A DNA stretch of 64,000 nucleotides, from assembly GCA_035275405.1 (NCBI GenBank), contig DATEMU010000012.1, positions 372,001-436,000 of the forward strand, in the 5' to 3' direction. The position numbers were made by a program, and so were the translations under genes. This document shows, in pieces, positions 7,791 through 15,102 of this stretch; the first letter of the stretch is position 1, and each line of letters starts with the position of its first letter. The notes beneath the pieces were generated by a model. That model was not told the origin of the DNA. It did no database searches and saw nothing but the letters and a program-made list of their open reading frames with translations. The stretch is from Phycisphaerae bacterium. Lineage in GTDB: Bacteria; Planctomycetota; Phycisphaerae; UBA1845; UTPLA1.

Positions 7791-8801
7791 ATGGCCAAGA
7801 CTCAAAAAACATCCAACGCATCGCCGGCCCCCGTGTACGCCGTCTTCGGCGCCGACGCTTATCTTCGCGGTCAGGCCGTCGAACGTATAAAGGCGCTGGT
7901 CCTCGGCGCGGATCGTGATCGGATGGCGCTCGCGGAGTTTGAAGGCGACAACGCCCGACTCGCCGATGTCCTGGACGAATGCCGGACGGCCTCACTCCTG
8001 GCCCCGCTTCGACTGGTTATCGTCAACGACTCAGACGGATTTGTGACCGCGCATCGCGCGGCCCTGGAGTCCTACATCGAAGAACCCTGTCCGACCGGAG
8101 TACTGATGTTGGTGTGCCGGTCGTGGCAAAAGAGCTGGCGAATCTACAAGCTCGTTGAAAAGGTTGGTGTCAATATCCCGTGCGAAACGCCCAAGGCAGC
8201 AGCCCTTCCAGGCTGGTTGGCCGGCCAGGCGCAGGAGGCGCACGGCGTTCGTCTGGAGCCGCAGGCGGCGCGGCGTTTGGCCGACCTCGTCGGGCCGCAA
8301 CTGGGTCTGCTCGACATGGAATTGGCGAAGTTGGCGACATACGTGTTGCCGAGGACCGGTATCCGATTGGAAGACGTGGATGCATTGGTCGGGGCCTCGC
8401 GCGAAGAAAAGGTCTTTATTCTCACCGACGCCATTTCCGCGGGTGACGCCGGCGGCGCCTTGGCGCTGTGGGACCAGGTCATGGCGATGGATCGCAAGGC
8501 GGAATTCAGGGCCGTTGGTGGTCTGCGCTACGCCTTCGCGCGGCTGGCAGAGGCCAAGCGACTGGTCGGACAGGGTTCGTCGCTTTTCGATGCCGCGCGG
8601 GCCGCGGGAATCTGGACCGATACGCATCAGCTAAAGCGGCAATTAGACCGGTTTTCCCTGCGCCAATGGCAGCAGATTCTGGTAAAACTCCTCTCCATCG
8701 ACGTGGCGACCAAGACCGGGCTGGGAACGGTACGGTCGGCCGTTGAAAAGCTGATCGTTGAATTGTGCGCGACCGGGCCCGCCCGCGTCGCGGCGCGTTA
8801 G
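7791..8801 (+). CDS. holA: DNA polymerase III subunit delta
   Basis: Delta subunit of the clamp loader, which opens the sliding clamp ring. Of about 336 residues, the order matches HolA: N-terminal AAA-like domain beginning VYAVFGADAYLRGQAVERI, the middle segment LLAPLRLVIVNDSDGF and LMLVCRSWQKSWRIYK, the RLADLVGPQLGLLDMELAKL helix pair, the EDVDALVGASREEKVFILTDAI motif, then the C-terminal helical collar (FRAVGGLRYAFARL, ending VEKLIVELCA). As usual for delta, no Walker A site is present. I prefer ATG 7791, which has GGAA upstream; an in-frame ATG at 7758 would add 11 residues. It lies between two exported-protein genes, which says little about its role. Confidence 0.9.
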   Translation: MAKTQKTSNASPAPVYAVFGADAYLRGQAVERIKALVLGADRDRMALAEFEGDNARLADVLDECRTASLLAPLRLVIVNDSDGFVTAHRAALESYIEEPCPTGVLMLVCRSWQKSWRIYKLVEKVGVNIPCETPKAAALPGWLAGQAQEAHGVRLEPQAARRLADLVGPQLGLLDMELAKLATYVLPRTGIRLEDVDALVGASREEKVFILTDAISAGDAGGALALWDQVMAMDRKAEFRAVGGLRYAFARLAEAKRLVGQGSSLFDAARAAGIWTDTHQLKRQLDRFSLRQWQQILVKLLSIDVATKTGLGTVRSAVEKLIVELCATGPARVAAR

Positions 8802-8815
8802 CGAGGGAAGTCATC

Positions 8816-10642
8816 ATGCAAATGCATCGTTTGTGTTCCGTTGGGCGATGGATGATGGTGTCGGTCGTCGTCGCCGTGTGCGGCTGCGCCGAAGGCGAGT
8901 GGGATTGGTTCGGGCTCAATCGGCCGGCCTCCAAGGACAAGCCGGTGACCAAGGCGCGGAGGCCGGTGAAGAGCGAGCCGGCGGTCGCGGAAGCCAAGAA
9001 CCCGCCGGATCCGGCGGCGGACGATCCCAAGAGCAAGGAGGTGGATGAAAAGGTCGAGCGCTACGTTCAGTCGATGGAGCCGAAGTACGATCCGTCGTAC
9101 CAAAACAACGACGTTACTTCCAAGATTCAGCGCCAAGGTGATCCGGATCGCGCCGCGCGGGTGCGCCAGACCGCGATCCGCAGCCGGACCGAGCCGGAGG
9201 GGAACGAACCCGAGAATGTGTCCGTGGAAGCGGCCATTGTCGAGCCGTCAGACGAATCCCAGCACGCGGCTCAATCAGACAGTGGGGCCGACAATGGCGA
9301 GGAGACCGAAGGCGATCGTCAGGAAGTTCCCGCGGATCAGGAGCCAGCCACGCCCGCTCAGGGTAAGGCGGAGATGGCGGAGTCGAGCCCGCCGCCAAAT
9401 TCGGAAGACTCCACCGCTCAAGAGGAAAGCGCGACGGCCGAAACGGCGATGAAGCCGCCGGTGCTTTCGGAGGTCACGGTCGAGCCATCGACGACGCCAA
9501 ATGAAGCGGGGCCGCAGGACGGCACGTCGGCGAGCCCGCCTGAAAATCATCAATCGGGCGAAATAAATCAGTCTGAGGCGGCCGTGAGCAACGATGGCGC
9601 TCTCGCTTCAACGCCGACAGAGCGAAATCCAACCGGTGCGGGCGACGAATCCGCCGAATCATCGCCTGATGGCTCCGAGCACAACGACGCGCCACCGGAT
9701 CAGTCCAAGACAATAGGTTCGCCTGCGCCTCCATTGGCGGAGCAGCGTTCCGCAATTGTCGAGGACCATAACGCCACCGAGGCGACGTCAAACCAGACGG
9801 TACGCGTGGATACTACCGTCGACGAGCCGCGGGTGGAGGTCCCTGAGCCGAAGCCGGAACAGGCTCCGCCGGCCATGGAGACAACGGCACGCGAAGAGCC
9901 GGTTGCTTCCGCTCCGATTGCGGTGAATGCGCCCGCGTCACGGGCGGCGGGTGATGCAACGCAAAAGAAGGTGCGGGCACAGGAGGCCATCGCCGCAGCG
10001 AATCCCGACAACGTGGAGGAGCAGTTCAAACTGCGCATGTTGTATCTTGTGGAGGGTCAGGACCAAAAGGCCCTGGCGCCGTCGCCGGGCCTGGATGCCG
10101 AGACGCAGGAGATCATGTTCGGCCAGCTCCGGGCGGTGCAAGCGGCGGGGATGCCGAATTCCCCAGACCCGGCAATCTGGGCGAATCGACAGCTTGAAGC
10201 GCTCGAGAAGCTCCGCGGTCTATTGCGTTCCAAGGCGGATTTGCTGGTTCCGAAAGTGGAGCTTTGCCGTGCGATTGACGGGTTTGGACGGTACGAGCCG
10301 TTTGACCCCCTGGAGTTCAAAGCCGGGGGCAAGAATCGGGTGCTGCTCTACATCGAGGTCGATAACTTCAAGAGCGAAACGACCGCCTCCGGCATGTATC
10401 GCACGCTGTTGTCCGTCCGCGAGAGTCTCATGAACAAGAACGGCGAGGAGTTGTGGAGTGCCAAGGACGACAACATCGAAGATCTGGCCCGGGGAAAGCG
10501 GCGGGACTTTTATTTGACGATCGGTCCCTTGGCGATTCCTAAATCCCTGGCCCCGGGGGAGTACGTGTTCAAGGTCGAAGTCGAAGATGTTCTGGGCGGG
10601 AAGATCAACAGCAACGTCGTCCGGTTCAAGATGGTTCCGTGA
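8816..10642 (+). CDS. Large disordered lipoprotein
   Basis: A 608-residue protein starting with a signal sequence and lipobox (VVVAVCGC, Cys near residue 23). Residues 30-380 are low complexity: Glu, Pro, Ala, Ser and Gln repeats typical of a disordered spacer, perhaps a periplasmic tether. The last 210 residues are ordered: a helical part (NVEEQFKLRMLYLVEGQDQKAL) and a beta-rich domain (KNRVLLYIEVDNFKSETTASG, then FYLTIGPLAIPKSLAPGEYVFKV). The C-terminal domain is probably the working part; I do not recognise its family. The ATG at 8816 follows GAGGGAAG. The stop overlaps or abuts the next gene, suggesting an operon from holA through the methyltransferase-like gene. Confidence 0.65.
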   Translation: MQMHRLCSVGRWMMVSVVVAVCGCAEGEWDWFGLNRPASKDKPVTKARRPVKSEPAVAEAKNPPDPAADDPKSKEVDEKVERYVQSMEPKYDPSYQNNDVTSKIQRQGDPDRAARVRQTAIRSRTEPEGNEPENVSVEAAIVEPSDESQHAAQSDSGADNGEETEGDRQEVPADQEPATPAQGKAEMAESSPPPNSEDSTAQEESATAETAMKPPVLSEVTVEPSTTPNEAGPQDGTSASPPENHQSGEINQSEAAVSNDGALASTPTERNPTGAGDESAESSPDGSEHNDAPPDQSKTIGSPAPPLAEQRSAIVEDHNATEATSNQTVRVDTTVDEPRVEVPEPKPEQAPPAMETTAREEPVASAPIAVNAPASRAAGDATQKKVRAQEAIAAANPDNVEEQFKLRMLYLVEGQDQKALAPSPGLDAETQEIMFGQLRAVQAAGMPNSPDPAIWANRQLEALEKLRGLLRSKADLLVPKVELCRAIDGFGRYEPFDPLEFKAGGKNRVLLYIEVDNFKSETTASGMYRTLLSVRESLMNKNGEELWSAKDDNIEDLARGKRRDFYLTIGPLAIPKSLAPGEYVFKVEVEDVLGGKINSNVVRFKMVP

Positions 10643-10643
10643 C

Positions 10644-11246
10644 GTGCACGATCCCGTCGGCTCGACATCCTGGCACAATCGGCACCTCGCGCACTTCAAA
10701 AGGCTGGATGAATTGCTCCGCGCGGAAGGGCCCGGGCGGCCGACGATCATGCTCATCGGCCCCGGCGGCGTGACGCGTCTGGCGGGGATGCTCCTCAACG
10801 ACGCGGCGGCCAACGGCTCGTCGGCGATTCGGAAGTTGATCGGCGATGCGGCGCGGTACAGCGACCAGGTGCTGCGGCGGATTCCCTGGATGCCGCTGGC
10901 GTCACTGGAACCGGTGGAGCTGGAATCGGTCATCACCGTGCCGCACGAACTGGTCGTCGTCGACCATTCGCGGCGGATCCTCTCGGCCGTCCGCACGCAA
11001 CTCCCCCAGGCGAAGTGCCTGCTCACGGATATTTCCTTTCAACGCCCGTCGGTCGAGGCGGACGTGGTGATCGCGTTCAATGTCGTGTGCCGTCTGGAGG
11101 ATCCGGGGGCGGGAATGGCCAACATCGTCGCGGCGGTTCGGCCGGGAGGGTTGTTGATGATGGACGATCGTTCCGCGGAGGCGCACCTCTGGCCGCTGCA
11201 TCGCTTCACTAGTATTGCCCCCAAGATCTATCGGCGCGACGCGTGA
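10644..11246 (+). CDS. Methyltransferase-like protein, SAM-fold, divergent
   Basis: About 200 residues. The segment TIMLIGPGGVTRLAGML resembles the first SAM-binding strand-loop, ELVVVDHSRRILSAVR the acidic end of strand 2, and ADVVIAFNVVCRLEDPGAGMANIVAAVRPGGLLMMDD the motif around strands 4-5 of class I methyltransferases. The Gly-rich loop is poorer than usual and the substrate is unknown. The longest frame begins at 10587 inside the preceding lipoprotein gene; a GTG at 10644, one base after that gene's stop, is my choice, though no strong Shine-Dalgarno is seen. The tight spacing suggests cotranscription. Confidence 0.55.
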   Translation: MHDPVGSTSWHNRHLAHFKRLDELLRAEGPGRPTIMLIGPGGVTRLAGMLLNDAAANGSSAIRKLIGDAARYSDQVLRRIPWMPLASLEPVELESVITVPHELVVVDHSRRILSAVRTQLPQAKCLLTDISFQRPSVEADVVIAFNVVCRLEDPGAGMANIVAAVRPGGLLMMDDRSAEAHLWPLHRFTSIAPKIYRRDA

Positions 11247-11274
11247 CCATCCTCGCTAAGATGTCAAGCGAAAC

Positions 11275-12060
11275 ATGGAAGCAGTAACGCACAATTGGAT
11301 TGCTACCGCATTGAGGGACCGCTTCGAGTCCGACGCGATCCTCGGTGCGGATGCCCTGTCGATCCGAATCGGCGCAAAGCCCGCGACCGCTCTTCCGCCG
11401 TCGGCCCCGCCTCTTGCCCCCGCCCGTCCGCCGGTGAGAGCCGAGGAAGTTCGCGAGCGAACGATCCAACTCGCCGTTATCGACGACAACGAAGTAAAGG
11501 GCTGCGTCAAGTGCGGCCTCTCGGCGACGCGGACCAAGACCGTCTTCGGCGTGGGCAGCCCGGCCGCGCGGATCATGTTTATTGGAGAGGCTCCCGGGCA
11601 TGACGAGGACCTCAGCGGCGAGCCCTTCGTAGGGCGGGCGGGTCAGCTTCTGACGGACATGATTCAAAAGGGCATGGGGTTGCGGCGCGAAGACGTCTAT
11701 ATCTGCAACGTGCTCAAGTGCCGGCCCCCGAACAACCGTACGCCCGCCTCGGACGAAATCGCCGCCTGCAAGGACTATCTGCTGCGGCAGATTCAAATCG
11801 TCAATCCCGAGGTGATCATCGCCCTCGGCGCGCCGGCGGCCCAAACCCTGTTGAGCACCCGCGAAGGCATCGGCCGCCTCCGCAGCCGCTGGCATGAGTT
11901 CTATCCCAGCGGCACCGCCCTCGTCGGCGCACCCATCCCGGTCATGCCAACCTACCATCCCGCCTATCTCCTTCGCGATCCCGGCGAGAAGAGCAAGGCT
12001 TGGGAAGACCTGAAGTTGGTTATGGCGCGATTGGGGCTACCGATACCCGCCAGGAAGTAG
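11275..12060 (+). CDS. Uracil-DNA glycosylase, family 4 (Fe-S)
   Basis: Excises uracil from DNA in base excision repair. Of 261 residues, the first 70 are a poorly conserved Pro-rich extension. The Fe-S ligands are visible as Cys77-X2-Cys80 and Cys149-X15-Cys165. Motif GEAPGHDED (104-112) followed by [12 protein letters not shown] is the family 4 substrate-binding block, and HPAYLLRDP near residue 230 supplies the other catalytic-site motif. The set of motifs separates it from family 1 Ung. The gene starts 28 bases after the methyltransferase-like gene and may belong to the same transcript. ATG 11275 has only a weak ribosome-binding site. Confidence 0.92.
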   Translation: MEAVTHNWIATALRDRFESDAILGADALSIRIGAKPATALPPSAPPLAPARPPVRAEEVRERTIQLAVIDDNEVKGCVKCGLSATRTKTVFGVGSPAARIMFIGEAPGHDEDLSGEPFVGRAGQLLTDMIQKGMGLRREDVYICNVLKCRPPNNRTPASDEIAACKDYLLRQIQIVNPEVIIALGAPAAQTLLSTREGIGRLRSRWHEFYPSGTALVGAPIPVMPTYHPAYLLRDPGEKSKAWEDLKLVMARLGLPIPARK

Positions 12061-12549
12061 GCTCATGTCACGCCGGAGATAGAACACCGGGTTGTTTCAG
12101 GACGTATCAATGGCAGCGGCGGCGCGCAGGGCTTTGCCTGGCTCGGCGTTGCCACGGGCGATTCGTACGTTCGAATGGCTCGCACGGCCAACCGAACTTT
12201 GTCTAAGCGAAGTCCGCGCGCTGGTCGATATCGGGAAACTCGAATCGTCGATCCGTTGCCGCCGCGGTCGTCCGTCGGCGGTGTCATGCGGCAATCAAGT
12301 GAACGGTCTCCGCGAGCCGAGTAATATTTTGGAACAACGTCCTATACCGATGGAACGGTGTTCCCAGAAAAAGCGCGGTTCGAGGCTGAAAAGACGTGGT
12401 CTGATAAGGTCACGCGTTTCCAGCGTTGAGACCGAAGTTTTTTTTGGAAAAAGCGGATTTTGCGTTTGGCATGGACCGATAGACAATGGTAGGGTTGTAC
12501 TAGCAGCAATCGTCGCGCGGCGGCCCGGGAGTCGCCGTTTGAGGCATTC
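12061..12549. other. Long intergenic region
   Basis: About 490 bases with no gene I can support. Reading frames here have unlike codon use, no recognisable motif and no ribosome-binding site. The 12360-12480 part is relatively A/T-rich with runs of As and eight Ts (around 12438), but the bases before the T run do not form a good stem. It probably holds the promoter of the next gene. Confidence 0.5.
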
Positions 12550-13020
12550 ATGGCGGCCAGCAAGTCTCGACACCAGCATCGTCACTACAAGACTCTCATT
12601 GCCCTCGTCGTCTCCATGACGGGAGGGACTTTTTTCCTCTTGTGGGTCGGCCGTCTCTCGCCGGTCACACCTCTTCGCGGCCAAGTTCTCTCTTCGCCGC
12701 GCTGGAGTGAGATCGCCGTTCGTGCGGAGAGCGATCGCAACCCTCGTGGATTCTTCCACTTACGCATCGACGAATCCGGCCAGCTCTACCAGAGTTCGGC
12801 CTGGAAAATCGGCCAACCCGACCCCGATCGTCCTGAGACGATCCACTTGTTGCTGACAACGGCGAGCGGCGAAGGTGTCACGGTGGCCCAGGAGCAAACG
12901 CTGTCACGAACGATCGCCGATCTGCGGCGGCAACACGCCATTCCCTCTACCGGCATCGGCGTCATCGCCGATTCGCGCGCCCAAACCGCCAGCACCGGCG
13001 ACGTCGCCATTCGCTTCTAG
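12550..13020 (+). CDS. Membrane-anchored protein, possible degenerate amidase/PGRP fold
   Basis: A 156-residue protein with a basic N-terminus (KSRHQHRHYK) and one transmembrane segment (TLIALVVSMTGGTFFLLWVG, about residues 15-34), then an extracytoplasmic domain. The order FFHLRIDESGQLYQSSAW, then IHLLLTTASGEGVTVAQEQTL, then RTIADLRRQHAIPSTGIGVIAD follows the layout of N-acetylmuramoyl-L-alanine amidase type 2/PGRP domains (strand with His and DG.IY, a G-I-hydrophobic strand, then a helix and R.YGIP...I.GH). The zinc-binding His positions are not kept (FFHL may retain one), so it may bind rather than cut peptidoglycan. This reading is inference from pattern only. Start ATG has a weak upstream site; TM placement supports it. 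Confidence 0.5.
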   Translation: MAASKSRHQHRHYKTLIALVVSMTGGTFFLLWVGRLSPVTPLRGQVLSSPRWSEIAVRAESDRNPRGFFHLRIDESGQLYQSSAWKIGQPDPDRPETIHLLLTTASGEGVTVAQEQTLSRTIADLRRQHAIPSTGIGVIADSRAQTASTGDVAIRF

Positions 13021-13110
13021 TCTCCCTTTTCCTGACAATACTCCCTCAGCCGATTGATCGGCACATTCGCTCCGCGCCCCCGGCGGTGCATGCAATCCTG
13101 GGGTAGGCCC

Positions 13111-15033
13111 ATGTCCGCCGTTTCAATTCAAGGGGTCGTCAAGTCCTACGGCGGCCACGTCGTCCTCGACGGCGTGAGCTTGGATCTCCATAAAGGCGAA
13201 AAGGTCGGATTGATCGGGGCCAACGGGTCCGGCAAGACGACCCTGTTCAAACTTATCGTCGGCGCGGAGAAGCCGGACCGTGGGGACATTGCCGTCTCGG
13301 CGGGAACGACTATCGGGTACCTGCCACAGGAGCCGCAGCTTCCGGAGGATGCGCCGCTGATCGAAGCCGTCGGCGCGGTATTTGAAGAGCATCGCCAATT
13401 GGAGGCGGAACTGGCAATCCTCTCTCACGACATCTCCGCGGCTCACGACCGCGCGCAGGGCGGGAACCTGTTCGAAAAGTATGACCGGCTTCGGGCGCGC
13501 TTCGAGGCGGGGGGAGGCTATGACTACGAAATCCGCCTGCGGGAGGTCCTCGGCGGGCTGGGCTTCGCGCCGGAGGAGTATCAGCAGAGCGTCTCTCAGC
13601 TTTCCGGCGGTCAAAAGTGCCGTGCCGCATTGGCCCGGCTGCTTTTGGAAGAGGCGGACTTTTTGCTTTTAGATGAGCCGACGAATCACTTGGACATTGA
13701 CGCCACTCGGTGGCTGGAGCGGCACCTGGCGCTCCACCGTGGCGGGGCGGTCATCATCTCGCACGATCGGTACCTGCTCGATCGTGTGGTGACCAAGATC
13801 GTCGAGGTCGAGGACAAGCGGGTCAGCGTCTATCCGACGAATTACACGAACTACGCCCAGGCCAAGCGTCTCCGCCTGCTCCAGGCCCAGCGCGACTTCG
13901 AAAAGCAGGACGCCTGGTTGGCCCATCAGCGCGATTACATCGATCGGTCGCGGTACGCCAAGGATTCCGCCAAGCAGGCCCGCGGTCGGCAGAAGTACCT
14001 CGACCGCATGGAGGCCGACGGGCGGATCTTGAAAAAGCCCAAAGGCGACACCGCGGCGATGAAGCTGCGCCTTAAGAGCGACGAGCGCGGCGGGGACATG
14101 GTCATCCGCTGCGAGAAGGCGACCAAGGCGTTCGGCGACGTGGTGCTCATCCGCGATCTGGATTTTGAGATGACCCGCGGGGAGAAGATCGGCATCATCG
14201 GGCCCAACGGCGTGGGTAAGACGACGCTGTTGCGGATGCTCCTGGGCCAGACGCCGCCGACAGGCGGGAAGGTGCGGCTGTTCGAGAATCTGCGGGTGGG
14301 CTATTACGACCAGGAGCACCGTGATCTGGATGAATCGCTGACCGTGCTGGAGGCGGTGCGGGCGGTGCGACCGGAGATGTCCGAGGGCCAGGCACGGTCC
14401 TTCCTCGCACTGTTCCTGTTCCGCGGCGAGGAGGTCTTCAAGCGGGTTGGCAGCCTGTCCGGCGGCGAGCAGTCGCGCGTGCTCCTGGCCCGCCTGGTCT
14501 GGCAGAGCCCGCAGATGCTCATCCTCGACGAGCCGACAAACCACCTGGACATTCCCGCCCGCGAAGCGTTGGAAGAGGCCCTGACCCACTACACCGGCAG
14601 CATTCTGGCCGTCAGTCACGATCGTTACTTTCTCGATCGAGTCGCCGAGCGGCTATTGGTCCTGGTCGAGCGCGGTCGCCACGAACTCATTGCCGGAAGC
14701 TGGTCGGCCTACGCGACGATCCTCGCGCAACGCGAGGAGGCGAGCCGGGCGGAAGAAGCCCGTCGCCGCGAGGAGCTGCGCGAAAAGCAGCGCCACGCCG
14801 CCGATTCGGGTCCGAAGAAAAAATCGCGTTCGAAGTACGCGGCGAAAAAAGTCGAGGAGATTGAGGAAAGGATTATGGCCGCCGAATCGCGGATGAAGGA
14901 GCTGGAGACCGCGTTCGCCGACCCCGCCCTCATGAAAGACGCCGACCGCGCGAAGGCCCTGCACGCCGAATACGACGCGCTGCGAGCTGAACTCGCGGCT
15001 CTCAACGCCGAATGGGAAGCGGCGATTGAGTAA
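13111..15033 (+). CDS. ABC-F family ATPase
   Basis: A soluble protein of 640 residues with two ATP-binding cassettes and no membrane domain. ABC-F proteins act on ribosomes, in translation factor or antibiotic-protection roles. Cassette 1 has GANGSGKTT, LSGGQKCRAALARL and LLLDEPTNHLD; cassette 2 has GPNGVGKTT, LSGGEQSRVLLARL and LILDEPTNHLD. Between them lies the charged helical linker (about residues 245-325, QAQRDFEKQDAWLAHQRDYIDRS) that reaches the tRNA site in relatives. The C-terminus (residues 545-640) is a coiled coil rich in Arg, Glu and Ala, as in Uup-like members. Start ATG 13111 follows GGGGTAGG; a longer frame begins at 13054. It stands alone between unrelated genes. Confidence 0.92.
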   Translation: MSAVSIQGVVKSYGGHVVLDGVSLDLHKGEKVGLIGANGSGKTTLFKLIVGAEKPDRGDIAVSAGTTIGYLPQEPQLPEDAPLIEAVGAVFEEHRQLEAELAILSHDISAAHDRAQGGNLFEKYDRLRARFEAGGGYDYEIRLREVLGGLGFAPEEYQQSVSQLSGGQKCRAALARLLLEEADFLLLDEPTNHLDIDATRWLERHLALHRGGAVIISHDRYLLDRVVTKIVEVEDKRVSVYPTNYTNYAQAKRLRLLQAQRDFEKQDAWLAHQRDYIDRSRYAKDSAKQARGRQKYLDRMEADGRILKKPKGDTAAMKLRLKSDERGGDMVIRCEKATKAFGDVVLIRDLDFEMTRGEKIGIIGPNGVGKTTLLRMLLGQTPPTGGKVRLFENLRVGYYDQEHRDLDESLTVLEAVRAVRPEMSEGQARSFLALFLFRGEEVFKRVGSLSGGEQSRVLLARLVWQSPQMLILDEPTNHLDIPAREALEEALTHYTGSILAVSHDRYFLDRVAERLLVLVERGRHELIAGSWSAYATILAQREEASRAEEARRREELREKQRHAADSGPKKKSRSKYAAKKVEEIEERIMAAESRMKELETAFADPALMKDADRAKALHAEYDALRAELAALNAEWEAAIE

Positions 15034-15102
15034 CTGGCGTGGCACTGTTCGCGGATCGGAAGCGTCAGATTTACGAATTGAGGGCGCGTCGGAACGATGG
15101 CG

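Noticed and set aside
12428-12445. Eight-T run as an intrinsic terminator for the glycosylase operon
   Set aside because: The sequence before it has only a weak, widely spaced four-base stem.
12092-12619. 175-codon frame on the plus strand between the glycosylase and the membrane protein
   Set aside because: No ribosome-binding site, mixed composition, no motif, and it runs into the next gene in another frame.
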